64,000 bases of DNA from Cerina sp048266425 (GTDB lineage: Bacteria > Bacteroidota > Bacteroidia > Flavobacteriales > Flavobacteriaceae), in the NCBI GenBank assembly GCA_048266425.1, contig JBLWZN010000004.1:82857-146856 (forward strand), read 5' to 3'. This document shows, one piece after another, positions 1 to 7,931 of this stretch. Position 1 is the stretch's first letter. Every line of letters begins with the position of its first letter. The notes beneath the pieces were generated by a model. That model was not told the DNA's origin and did not search any database. It saw nothing but the letters and a program-made list of their open reading frames with translations. The position numbers were made by a program, and so were the translations under genes.

Positions 1-514
1 TGAGCTTTTCGGCAATTTTAGGTTCCAACAGATAGGCGCTAGCTATATTCGTTAAGCCTCCGCCACAAACGACATATAACGGCAAATCCGTATCCGTGCG
101 AAGGGCTTCCTTAATGATAGCTTGTACGGCATCGGAATTCATTGCAATATTCACATCCTTTAGACTTTCGTTCTTGTCAGTATACACGGGTATGCCCTTA
201 TCCAAGTGCAAAATCTTCAAAACCTCCATCGCCTTTTCCCTGGCATATTCAGAAGTGCCCGGTGCACCAAAACCTTCGGCATACAAATGGGAGGCGATAA
301 TGCCGCGGATTTCCACCGATGGGGAAAGTAAGTGATGTGCCAACTGAAAAAGACCATCCGGGTCTCCTCCAAGGTCGTTGTCTATAATGACACGCATTCT
401 GGGAATTACAGTAGCATCCAATGCAGCTATCCCTTCCTGTGAATAGCTGGTATGCGAGAATGCTGTTGCAAATAGCAACCAAAGTAAAAATCCAAAATGG
501 CCAATACCTTTCAT
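1..514 (-). CDS. Nucleoside hydrolase-like protein, secreted (3' end outside window)
   Basis: The reading frame starts at the ATG complementary to 512-514 and runs off the left edge, so only about 171 N-terminal residues are visible. A signal peptide (MKGIGHFGFLLWLLFATAFS) is followed by MRVIIDNDLGGDPDGLFQLA. That matches the Asp-rich calcium-binding N-terminus of inosine-uridine nucleoside hydrolases (usual form DxDxGxDD, here DNDLGGDPD). A later VVCGGGLTNIA stretch fits the same fold. Secreted bacteroidotal members probably cleave the N-glycosidic bond of nucleosides or related glycosides in the periplasm; the substrate is not readable here. The start lies 37 nt after the stop of the Nudix-type regulator on the same strand, so the two are probably co-transcribed. 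Confidence 0.75.
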   Translation of the reverse strand, partial: MKGIGHFGFLLWLLFATAFSHTSYSQEGIAALDATVIPRMRVIIDNDLGGDPDGLFQLAHHLLSPSVEIRGIIASHLYAEGFGAPGTSEYAREKAMEVLKILHLDKGIPVYTDKNESLKDVNIAMNSDAVQAIIKEALRTDTDLPLYVVCGGGLTNIASAYLLEPKIAEKL

Positions 515-551
515 GTTAATTGCTGTATATCATTCTTTTGTAATCGAAAAA

Positions 552-1277
552 TTATTCATATCCTTTAAAACTGTACAGATAAGGAGCCTTGTGTGCCCTA
601 CCTTGAAAAAGCTTTTCGTGCCTTTCCAAAACACCGATTGCCAAGATTCTGCGCTGAAAAGTAGTTCTACGCATCCTTTCTCCCAAAATGGCCTCGTATA
701 CCTGCTGCAATTGTTTCATGGTAAATTTTGAAGGCAAAAGGTTCATACCGACCAATTTTTTTTCCAAGTTCTCGCGTAGTTCCTGTAATGCCATTTCCAC
801 AATTTCTCGATGATCCATCATCAAGGTAGGTAGGTCGTCTACGCTGTACCAATTGATGCTGTCGGAAAGTGAATCCGGTTGGGGCGAAACCTCGTCATAA
901 TTTATCAAGGCATAATGGGCAACGGTAAGGAATCGGCCCAACATCCATTCGTGGGTTCTTAGATCAAGTCCGTTTTCTTCCAAGATGCGTTTCATTGCTT
1001 CCGGATTCGATCTGGTCAGACTTCCAAAGGTCCGAAATTGATCCAAGTAGATATTGTCTAGTCCTGTGCGTTCCTTCAAACCTCTTTTTACAGCTTGTTC
1101 CAGGCTTTCACTCCTTCTTATAAAGCCACCGGGCAGGGCAAATAGACCGGTATTGTGGTATTCAAGAACCAAGATCTTGAGCTGCTTTCCATTGAACCCA
1201 AAGATGACAAGGTCATAGGCAAGATTCTGGATAACATCCTCGCGTTCAATACTTTTTAAAGTTTTTTTTTCGGGCAC
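552..1277 (-). CDS. Nudix-domain transcriptional regulator (NrtR/AraR-like)
   Basis: This 241-residue protein has an N-terminal Nudix domain (about residues 15-145) and a C-terminal winged-helix region (about 150-235, with FTMKQLQQVYEAILG and RTTFQRRILAIGVL). That is the architecture of NrtR and of the Bacteroidota sugar-responsive Nudix regulators. The Nudix box (GGFIRRSESLEQAVKRGLKE followed by RTGL) keeps the first G and E but has G and R where the catalytic REUxEE motif needs acidic residues. It is therefore probably an effector sensor and not a hydrolase. The gene lies directly upstream of the nucleoside hydrolase-like gene on the same strand, which suggests that it controls it, perhaps in response to a pentose or nucleotide-sugar derivative. 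The ligand is inferred, not seen. Confidence 0.8.
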   Translation of the reverse strand: MPEKKTLKSIEREDVIQNLAYDLVIFGFNGKQLKILVLEYHNTGLFALPGGFIRRSESLEQAVKRGLKERTGLDNIYLDQFRTFGSLTRSNPEAMKRILEENGLDLRTHEWMLGRFLTVAHYALINYDEVSPQPDSLSDSINWYSVDDLPTLMMDHREIVEMALQELRENLEKKLVGMNLLPSKFTMKQLQQVYEAILGERMRRTTFQRRILAIGVLERHEKLFQGRAHKAPYLYSFKGYE

Positions 1278-1366
1278 TAATCTATTTTTTCCAAATAAAG
1301 AATAAAAAAATAAGAGTACAAAATATTATTGTTACAAATTGAGACAATAAAGATTTTGACTGGTTA

Positions 1367-1444
1367 ATGGGTAATCAATTTATAATAGCAACAATCCTTT
1401 TATTGCTTTTGGGACTAGAAGTATTGACGAATGCTAAATTTTAA
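1367..1444 (+). CDS. Possible 25-residue hydrophobic peptide
   Basis: An ATG at 1367 opens a 25-codon frame ending at TAA 1442-1444. The product is almost entirely hydrophobic (MGNQFIIATI then LLLLLGLEVL), like a signal peptide or a single membrane helix. It could be a small membrane protein, the remnant of an exported protein, or chance. No ribosome binding site is evident. It sits in the 332-nt gap between the divergent regulator gene and the beta-propeller gene; nothing else in that gap is recognisable except A/T-rich promoter-like sequence. Confidence 0.2.
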   Translation: MGNQFIIATILLLLLGLEVLTNAKF

Positions 1445-1609
1445 ATTTCCTGGCAGGTGGCCAAATGGGGTAAACTAACTTTTCAACTTCTTATAAATAG
1501 GGAAGTTATCCTATTTATTGCAAGTATATAAATTCTATTTTGGATACATTTTACTATCTTAGGTAATTCACGAAAAGAACATTTATCCAACCTCTAAAAA
1601 CACATCGCA

Positions 1610-2545
1610 ATGGAAAATTCTTTTACCCCGGCTAAAAATGGCCTCATTCAATTTCTTAAAGGGAAGTCCCTATTCGCGCTTTTATTATTCCCTGTCCTTG
1701 CTTTACAAGCACAAATTCAATTTCCAGTAAAAGTGGGCGAAAAACCGGAAAGTATTACAAAAGGTTTTAACGGCAATTACTATGTTACCTTAATGAACGG
1801 CAGCGAAGACGGTGACGGCGAAGTGGTAGAAATTTCCAAGAAAGGGGTAAAGGTGTTTTCCAAGGGATTTGACCAGCCCAAGGGCATTGCATACGTAGGC
1901 GGACGTTTATATTTTTCCGACGTAACCCGTGTTTGGAGAGTAGATAAGAACGGTAATGCCATTGTTTTTGCTAAAAAAGAAGATTTTCCAGAAGTAGTTC
2001 TGTACTTGAACGATGTGTCATCGGACGCCGATAGTACAGGGATTTACGTAGCGGATATGGGGGATACTAAATTCATGCGGGACGAGAACGGTGCCTTATG
2101 GCCATTGGACAGTGAACAAGCGAAGTTGATACCCCAAGTAGGACGCATTTATTATATTGATCTAAACGGTAAGGTTTCCATTGCCCAGGATACTTCCCCG
2201 CTGATGACCAATCCAAATGGTGTGGGCATTGATAACGATGGCAATATTATGGTAGGTGCATTTTTTCAGGGCAACTTTTTGGTAAAACGCAATGGAAAGT
2301 TAACCCCTCTGAAAGGTCAGTTCAGGGGTGCGGACGGCGTGGAACAAGACAGTAAGGGGAATTATTACATCAGTAGTTGGGTGCAGGGGAAGGTCTGGAA
2401 GATTGATGGCAAAACTGAAGAGTCAATTGTATTGATAGATGGCTTAAAATCTGCCGCCGACTTCTATTTGGAAGAGGAGAAAGGCAGACTACTGCTCCCG
2501 GATATGTTGGCAGGGACGGTCTATGCTGTGGATATTGATCAGTGA
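1610..2545 (+). CDS. Secreted SMP-30/gluconolactonase-like beta-propeller protein
   Basis: This 311-residue protein has an N-terminal signal sequence (hydrophobic SLFALLLFPVLALQAQ, residues about 20-35). After it come blade-like repeats of the type KGIAYVGGRLYFSDVTRVW, NPNGVGIDNDGNIMVGAFF and GADGVEQDSKGNYYISSWV. This is the spacing seen in SMP-30/gluconolactonase/LRE six-bladed propellers. Known relatives hydrolyse sugar lactones or act as binding scaffolds. I cannot pick out the metal ligands confidently, so an enzymatic role is unproven. The gene stands alone, with a long A/T-rich upstream region that includes a TATCTTAG box at 1554-1561 resembling the -7 element. Confidence 0.7.
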   Translation: MENSFTPAKNGLIQFLKGKSLFALLLFPVLALQAQIQFPVKVGEKPESITKGFNGNYYVTLMNGSEDGDGEVVEISKKGVKVFSKGFDQPKGIAYVGGRLYFSDVTRVWRVDKNGNAIVFAKKEDFPEVVLYLNDVSSDADSTGIYVADMGDTKFMRDENGALWPLDSEQAKLIPQVGRIYYIDLNGKVSIAQDTSPLMTNPNGVGIDNDGNIMVGAFFQGNFLVKRNGKLTPLKGQFRGADGVEQDSKGNYYISSWVQGKVWKIDGKTEESIVLIDGLKSAADFYLEEEKGRLLLPDMLAGTVYAVDIDQ

Positions 2546-2675
2546 AAGTCCGAATTAAAAACCGAAGGCACATTGGTTATTTTGAAACTGAGCTCCTTAT
2601 GAGCAAATCTAATGGGACATTTTTGGAGACAATATCCAAAAAACATCAAAAAATACCCAGAATTTACAATAAACT

Positions 2676-3425
2676 ATGGAGAATGAATTAAAACCGTTTT
2701 GGAGTAAGATCTTCAATTTTAATTGGAAATTCGGACTTTTTTTAGTTCTGCTAATCTGTATTCCCCGTTTTGCGCTGGTACTGCACGCAAATGCCACAGC
2801 AAATTATGGTTATGTAGGGTTGATCATGCTTATTTCGGCTATTGCACCATTTCTGTTTTTGAGCAAATACGGACTAAAAAAAATAGGGGTCAGAAAACCT
2901 AAAAACAAGCGCTGGCTTGTTATTGGCTTTATCATTGGAGTTGTATTTAGTGTATCCCTTTACTTCTTAGGGGAAGCACTTTATGGTAAATCTTACGAAA
3001 ATTGGTACTCGTATATCGGAAAATCTTATAATATTCCGAACGAGATCGACCAACAAAGTAAGTTGGTGATGTTCTCAATAATGGCCCTGACCGGAATGCT
3101 ATTTAGTCCCATTGGGGAAGAACTTTTTTTTAGGGGAATAGTCCATTCTAGTTTTGCGAATTCCGTTGGGAACCGAAAAGCATCTTTGATAGATAGTTCG
3201 GCGTTTGCTTTGGTCCATATTTCCCACTTTGGACTAATATTCATCGATCATCGATGGGCATTCTTGATAGGGCCAACGCTGATATGGGTGTTAAGTATGT
3301 TTTGCGTCGGTATTTTATTTTACATATGCAGTAAGTATGCAGGATCCATTTTGGGGGCGATCATATGTCATGCGGCGTTTAATTTGGGAATGATTTATTG
3401 CATATTCTATCCAATCATTGGTTAA
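2676..3425 (+). CDS. CPBP family intramembrane glutamic endopeptidase
   Basis: This 249-residue polytopic membrane protein has the three CPBP (Rce1/Abi) signatures. They are GEELFFRGIV at about 148-157 (catalytic EExxxR), ALVHISHFG at about 178-186 (FxxxH type) and CHAAFNLGM at about 233-241 (HxxxN type). There are about seven hydrophobic segments. The family includes type II CAAX-prenyl proteases and bacteriocin self-immunity proteins; the substrate cannot be inferred here. It is monocistronic. The gap after it (3,426-3,566) holds no gene. Confidence 0.88.
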   Translation: MENELKPFWSKIFNFNWKFGLFLVLLICIPRFALVLHANATANYGYVGLIMLISAIAPFLFLSKYGLKKIGVRKPKNKRWLVIGFIIGVVFSVSLYFLGEALYGKSYENWYSYIGKSYNIPNEIDQQSKLVMFSIMALTGMLFSPIGEELFFRGIVHSSFANSVGNRKASLIDSSAFALVHISHFGLIFIDHRWAFLIGPTLIWVLSMFCVGILFYICSKYAGSILGAIICHAAFNLGMIYCIFYPIIG

Positions 3426-3566
3426 ACATAGGGCTTGGCACGAGGCTACTTATGAACCCTGAAGTGTTGGGGCTTGCCGTTTTTTTATTTTGTTTGTACT
3501 TGCTTGCTTAAACAACAACACGAGTCATACTAAAACTATTAAAGGTATCGTTGAAAAACGAGAACT

Positions 3567-3731
3567 ATGAAAAATTTATTTTTACTACTAAATATTGGGA
3601 GCGTATTCTTCTCATGTACAAATACAGAAAAAGAGATACTACTTGTACCATCAAAAAAACCTGGTGAAGCACAGCTAAAGCAAATTGAACGCAAGTATGG
3701 TATGTTTATTCACTTTCGAAGGGCAACTTAA
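3567..3731 (+). pseudogene. N-terminal fragment of a GH29-type alpha-L-fucosidase lipoprotein
   Basis: The frame encodes 54 residues before a stop. A lipoprotein signal with lipobox VFFSC (Cys17) is followed by PGEAQLKQIERKYGMFIHF. The GMFIHF stretch is the conserved start of the GH29 fucosidase catalytic domain, normally followed by G-(I/M/P)-N-T-F. Here the frame is lost just after FIHF and the other 400 or so residues are absent. Downstream debris to 3,839 is open in a shifted frame for about 50 codons but is not clearly fucosidase. This is a truncated gene, not a functional enzyme. The family identity rests on one short motif plus the lipoprotein context. Confidence 0.6.
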
Positions 3732-3839
3732 GAGGCACGACCCTTATCCATGCTAATTTGCGGGACTCGGGAACATGTACCAAGATGCAAGGTGAAATAC
3801 TCAAAAAAACAACTATCAAATATATTAACCAAATTGAAA

Positions 3840-4751
3840 ATGAATACTTTACAAAAATTGGGGTTCGCAGAAGAAACCAAATTACTGATAATACACGCGG
3901 ACGACGCTGGACTTTCACATTCCGAAAATAGGGCTACAATTCAAGCGCTTAAGATCGGAATTGTGAATTCATACAGTATTATGGTGCCCTGTCCGTGGTT
4001 TTATGAAATGGCACTATTTGCCAAGAACAATCCCAAGTTTGACCATGGAATCCACTTAACGCTGACTTGCGAATGGGAAAACTACAAATTTGGGCCTGTT
4101 CTGCCCATTTCCGAAGTGCCAAGTTTGGTAGACCAGAACGGTCATTTTTATAAAAAAAGAGAGGACCTTAGAAAAAACGCTTCCCCAGATGATGTCCGAA
4201 AAGAACTTCAAGCGCAGATAGGGAAAGCGCTGAAATTCGGGATGGAGCCAACCCATATCGATTCTCATATGTACAGCGTTGGGTCGCATCCGGAATTTTT
4301 AAAAATTTACAGGGACTTGGGCAAAAAATATAATCTTCCCATTTTGATAAACGAACAATTGATGCAAATGGTCGGCCTAAATCCCGAATTGAACATAGAA
4401 GAGGGGGATTTCATAATCGACAAAACCTATGTTGGTGAATTCGAGAGTTTCAGGACCGGCAAACTTGGCGACTACTATAGTTCGATTTTAGAAAATTTAT
4501 CGAGCGGCCTGAACCTCATTTTAATCCATCCGGCATTCGATGATAGTGAGATGAAAGGAGTTACCGTAAACCATCCGAATTTTGGTTCAGAATGGAGACA
4601 AATAGATTTCGACTTTTTCACAAATGAAAAAAACAGGTTGAAACTTAGAGAAAATAATATAGAAATGATCACTTGGAACGACATAAAAAATAGGAAAAGG
4701 TTGTTTCAGAAACGAAAGTTCACGGAGAAGTTAAAGAAGGAACCCAATTAA
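3840..4751 (+). CDS. YdjC/ChbG family carbohydrate deacetylase
   Basis: The product is 303 residues from the ATG at 3840. An earlier in-frame ATG at 3750 would add 30 residues unlike the family, so the start at MNTLQKLGFA is preferred. Family motifs are clear: IIHADDAGLSHS (Asp pair and metal site), FDHGIHLTLT, HIDSHMYS and LILIHPAFDD. These proteins remove acetyl groups from N-acetylated (chito)oligosaccharides with a divalent metal. The last 25 or so residues (KNRKRLFQKR onward) look foreign. In another frame the same DNA encodes part of an SRPBCC protein, so the natural C-terminus has probably been replaced by read-through into a fused remnant. Confidence 0.85.
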   Translation: MNTLQKLGFAEETKLLIIHADDAGLSHSENRATIQALKIGIVNSYSIMVPCPWFYEMALFAKNNPKFDHGIHLTLTCEWENYKFGPVLPISEVPSLVDQNGHFYKKREDLRKNASPDDVRKELQAQIGKALKFGMEPTHIDSHMYSVGSHPEFLKIYRDLGKKYNLPILINEQLMQMVGLNPELNIEEGDFIIDKTYVGEFESFRTGKLGDYYSSILENLSSGLNLILIHPAFDDSEMKGVTVNHPNFGSEWRQIDFDFFTNEKNRLKLRENNIEMITWNDIKNRKRLFQKRKFTEKLKKEPN

Positions 4752-4999
4752 GTTGGAAAGGGGGCGGACATTCCTTTAAATCAAGGATTCATACTAAAAA
4801 TTCAATGTCTATGCTTGGTTGGACAGGTACCATTTTTGGTTCGGATACAATCCATAATTGGACATTTAAAACAAAAGACAACAAAACAGTTGTGAAGGTA
4901 GAAGAATGCCTGCAAGACGTGTTTCCAAAATTATTCCGTAGTTATCCCCAGAGAATTCTTAAATCAAGGGTAATAACAAATTTAGAAGAGCTAAGCTAA
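4700..4999 (+). pseudogene. C-terminal remnant of an SRPBCC (polyketide cyclase-like) protein
   Basis: Frame 2 is open from about 4700 through the end of ydjC to a stop at 4999. It reads HGEVKEGTQLSWKGGGHSF, then MLGWTGTIFGSDTIHNWTF, and ends DVFPKLFR...NLEELS. This is the C-terminal half of an SRPBCC/START-like ligand-binding domain. There is no N-terminal half and no good start codon; an ATG at 4805 would give only 64 residues. The remnant overlaps the last 52 nt of ydjC in a different frame, which shows that the two genes were joined by a deletion. It is not expected to work. Confidence 0.65.
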
Positions 5000-5024
5000 A
5001 TAACTGCCACAACGCGCATAGTGA

Positions 5025-5070
5025 CCTTACGGCTTGCTAATGGCTCAAGGTGTTACCCTAGCCTGTAAGG
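5025..5070. repeat. Imperfect inverted repeat in intergenic region
   Basis: CCTTACGGCT (5025-5034) pairs with AGCCTGTAAGG (5060-5070) with a single bulged base, giving a roughly 10-bp stem and a 25-nt loop. There is no T-tract after it, so it is not an obvious intrinsic terminator. It lies between the SRPBCC remnant and the beta-helix gene and may be part of a junction left by a past rearrangement. Confidence 0.35.
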
Positions 5071-5159
5071 GACTTGCGCCCCTTAGATTAATACCATACC
5101 TTAGATTTGATTGGGTTGCCCATGTTGGGCAAAAAGTAACCTTGTATTATAGATTTTAA

Positions 5160-7271
5160 ATGGCAGAAAAAATTAGAAAAAGCGTCTATCTATTTCTATT
5201 AGTGCTTTGCAATATGAGTTTAAATGCTCAAGTTGAACTATATATATCCCCTGCGGGGAATGATTTAAACCCCGGCACCATAGAACAGCCATTTGCATCA
5301 TTAACGGCCGCTCGAGATGCGATAAGGGAATATAAAAAGGAACATGCCCTACCAGTTCCTTTTATTGTTACAATTGCAAATGGCACCTATACAATGAAAG
5401 AACCTTTTGTTTTAACGCATGAAGATAATGGCACTCCTGACCTTCCAATTATATATAAAGCCGAAAAAGGAGCTACACCAGTTTTTAGCGGAGGAAAAAA
5501 GATAAGTGGATTTACTGTAAATGAAAATGGTGTTTGGGAAGCAAAAATACCGGAAAGCAGTTACTATAAATGGAGATTTGACCAGCTTTATGTTAACAAT
5601 AAAAGAGCAACCCTTGCTCGAACTCCAAACGAAGGATTTTTGAAAATAGATAGCATAAAGGAAAATGTTTGGGAGAGAGGGACAGGACGGGCAGCTGAAA
5701 AAGCCCAACAAGTACTAAAGTTTGATAATGAAAATTTTAAATTCATACAAAACCTTAACGATGATGATTTAAACCTTATACGTTTCCGAGCTTACCATAA
5801 ATGGGATTTCACAATTAGACATATTGACAAAATTGATAAAGATAGCTTGGCTTTATTCACTTCCGGAGAAGGAATGAAACCATGGAATCCTTTAAAAAAA
5901 AATGATCGCATTGTTTTTGAAAATTATAAGGCTGCTTTAGATTCAGTTGGTGAATGGTTTCTTAACAATAATGGCATATTGTCATACATACCTCTACCCG
6001 GACAAACTCTAGAAAATACAGAAATAATAGCACCTGTGCTAGAAAATTTAATCTATGTTGAAGGCGATATATCTAATAATAAATTTGTAGAGTATATCAA
6101 ATTTGAAGGAATTACATTTAAGTATTGTCATTATCGTATACCTCAAACTGGTTTTGAGCCAAATCAGGCAGCAACAGAAATTCCTTCAGCCATAATGCTC
6201 GAAGGAGCAAGAAATATCACTTTCTCTAATTGTGAGATTGCACATACAGGGCAACATGCCTTGTGGTTTGGTAAAGGTTGTAGCAATTCCCTCGTAAGCG
6301 GTTGCTATATTCACAATATAGGAGGTGGAGGTATTTATTTGGGTGATGTAGCTGCATTGGACGGTTTTGAACATACCCATCATATCAAATTGGATAATAA
6401 CATTATTCAATCAGGAGGTCAAGAATTTCCGCCTGCGGTAGGAATATGGGTTGGGCACAGTTCGGATAATGAAATTACGCATAATGATATTGGGAATTTT
6501 TACTATACAGGTATATCGGTAGGATGGGTTTGGGGCTATGCACCAAGTCTCGCCAAAAGAAATAAAATTACCTACAATCATATTCATCATATTGGTTGGG
6601 ACTTATTAAGTGATATGGCCGCCGTTTATACCTTGGGCAAATCAGAAGGGACTATTGTCAGCAACAATGTCATACATCATGTACATGCGTATTCCTATGG
6701 AGGATGGGGATTATACCCAGATGAAGGCTCCTCCGATATTGTAATGGAAAACAATCTCGTATATTGCACCAAAACTGGGGGATTCCACCAACATTATGGC
6801 AAAAACAACGCCATAAAAAATAATATTTTTGCCTATGCAAAAATGTACCAAGCACAATGTACAAGAGTAGAAGAACATCGCTCATTTAATTTTAGCAATA
6901 ATATTTTAGTTTTTGACAGAGGTGTTGTCTTAAATGGAGCTTGGAATAAAATTGACATTCTCATGGACAATAACCTCTACTGGAATACAGGAGGTAATAC
7001 TTATGATTTTAATGGAAATTCCTTTGAGGAATGGCAAAAAACAGAACACGATATCAATAGCATTATAGAGAATCCAAATTTTATTGATGCCCCTAATTTT
7101 AACTTTAAATTTAAAAATAAGAAGAGTATTCGAAAAATAGATTTCAAACTTTTTGACTATTCAAAAGCAGGGGTTTATGGAAACAGCGAATGGTTAAAAA
7201 AAGCCCTATTGCCCAACAGTATTATTACCGATTTCAATAAAGCCGTAGAGCAAAATATGAAAAGGGATTAG
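5160..7271 (+). CDS. Secreted right-handed parallel beta-helix protein (GH141-like)
   Basis: This 703-residue protein has a signal peptide (SVYLFLLVLCNMSLNAQ). The N-terminal module YISPAGNDLNPGTIEQPFAS, with LTAARDAIREY and VLTHEDNGTPDLPIIYKA, is typical of large beta-helix glycosidases such as GH141 (known members include alpha-L-fucosidase and xylanase). The helix coils run from about residue 320 to 600, with repeated asparagine ladders such as ITFSNCEIAHTG, IKLDNNIIQSGG and IVSNNVIHHVHAYSYGG. The CAZy assignment is tentative: beta-helix polysaccharide lyases share the fold. The neighbouring fucosidase remnant makes action on a fucose-containing glycan plausible. Its A/T-rich codon use looks lower in GC than that of the genes following at 7.9-12.6 kb. 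Confidence 0.75.
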   Translation: MAEKIRKSVYLFLLVLCNMSLNAQVELYISPAGNDLNPGTIEQPFASLTAARDAIREYKKEHALPVPFIVTIANGTYTMKEPFVLTHEDNGTPDLPIIYKAEKGATPVFSGGKKISGFTVNENGVWEAKIPESSYYKWRFDQLYVNNKRATLARTPNEGFLKIDSIKENVWERGTGRAAEKAQQVLKFDNENFKFIQNLNDDDLNLIRFRAYHKWDFTIRHIDKIDKDSLALFTSGEGMKPWNPLKKNDRIVFENYKAALDSVGEWFLNNNGILSYIPLPGQTLENTEIIAPVLENLIYVEGDISNNKFVEYIKFEGITFKYCHYRIPQTGFEPNQAATEIPSAIMLEGARNITFSNCEIAHTGQHALWFGKGCSNSLVSGCYIHNIGGGGIYLGDVAALDGFEHTHHIKLDNNIIQSGGQEFPPAVGIWVGHSSDNEITHNDIGNFYYTGISVGWVWGYAPSLAKRNKITYNHIHHIGWDLLSDMAAVYTLGKSEGTIVSNNVIHHVHAYSYGGWGLYPDEGSSDIVMENNLVYCTKTGGFHQHYGKNNAIKNNIFAYAKMYQAQCTRVEEHRSFNFSNNILVFDRGVVLNGAWNKIDILMDNNLYWNTGGNTYDFNGNSFEEWQKTEHDINSIIENPNFIDAPNFNFKFKNKKSIRKIDFKLFDYSKAGVYGNSEWLKKALLPNSIITDFNKAVEQNMKRD

Positions 7272-7784
7272 TATCGACACGAACTTTCAAAGAGCCTCAA
7301 ATTTAATCTTCCAGTGAAAAATTAAAGGTAGCTGCAAACAAGCTCTTAAATGTTTTAGAGAATAATTTGTAACCTTATAAACTAGCATTTGTCAACCAAG
7401 TAAAGGCCTTTCCCCGTGACTAGCGGAGTGCGCTTCCGACACCAATCGGGAATTCTCCGGATACGGATTTCACATACGGTGTTTCTTTAATCCTCAATAT
7501 GGTCGCTCTTCCTGCCGACCATAGCTATTCCTTACTTTATAAATTAGCCAGGCCAAGACTTTCCCCATACAATCAGCTTTTGGCTTTTTAAAATGTTCCA
7601 ACATCAAGGTAAACCTCATGTCCCTAACGCTGGCATGTGTATTCACCCGATATTCAAGGGGGTTCAGAAAAGAAATTGGCATACTATCGGGAGTTTGTAT
7701 CGGGTTGCCCCAACGCTAAATGCAGAGGCAAACGTTCTGCCGACGTACTGTGGAGCAATAAGAAGAACCGGCGACCTGGATGGG
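7272..7784. other. Non-coding or degraded stretch between beta-helix and ThuA remnant
   Basis: No intact gene is present in these 513 bases. On the minus strand 7494-7682 is open for 62 codons and contains VNTHASVRDMRFTLMLEHF and LAWLIYKVRNSYGRQEERPY. These look like real coding debris, perhaps from a mobile element, but I could not assign a family. Next to it, at 7453-7480, the hexamer ATACGG is repeated (GGATACGGATTTCACATACGG). The stretch is probably the scar of an insertion or deletion. Confidence 0.35.
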
Positions 7785-7908
7785 AAAAACCGATTTTGTC
7801 GGTGAAGTATTTTATACATATCTTGGACATTCAGTGGACCATTGGAATCTTGATTATATAGATATGCTAAATCAATCGATTATCTGGCTCGTTCGCAATA
7901 ACAATTAG
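7785..7908 (+). pseudogene. C-terminal remnant of a ThuA-domain protein
   Basis: The frame ending at TAG 7906-7908 reads VGEVFYTYLGHSVDHW followed by LDYIDMLNQSIIWLVRNNN. This is the recognisable end of the ThuA-like (trehalose-utilisation) fold, where relatives read GRVFYTxLGHxxxxW. Only about 40 residues remain, with no start. ThuA-domain genes are often found beside PVC-type cytochrome lipoproteins such as the one at 9,557, so this is probably the remains of a former neighbour. Confidence 0.55.
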
Positions 7909-7931
7909 TAACCTTAAATTATTATACTGAC

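Noticed and set aside
7380..7700. Group II intron or IS remnant
   Set aside because: The region hints at mobile-element debris, but neither a domain V hairpin nor a transposase motif could be shown, so no specific element is called.
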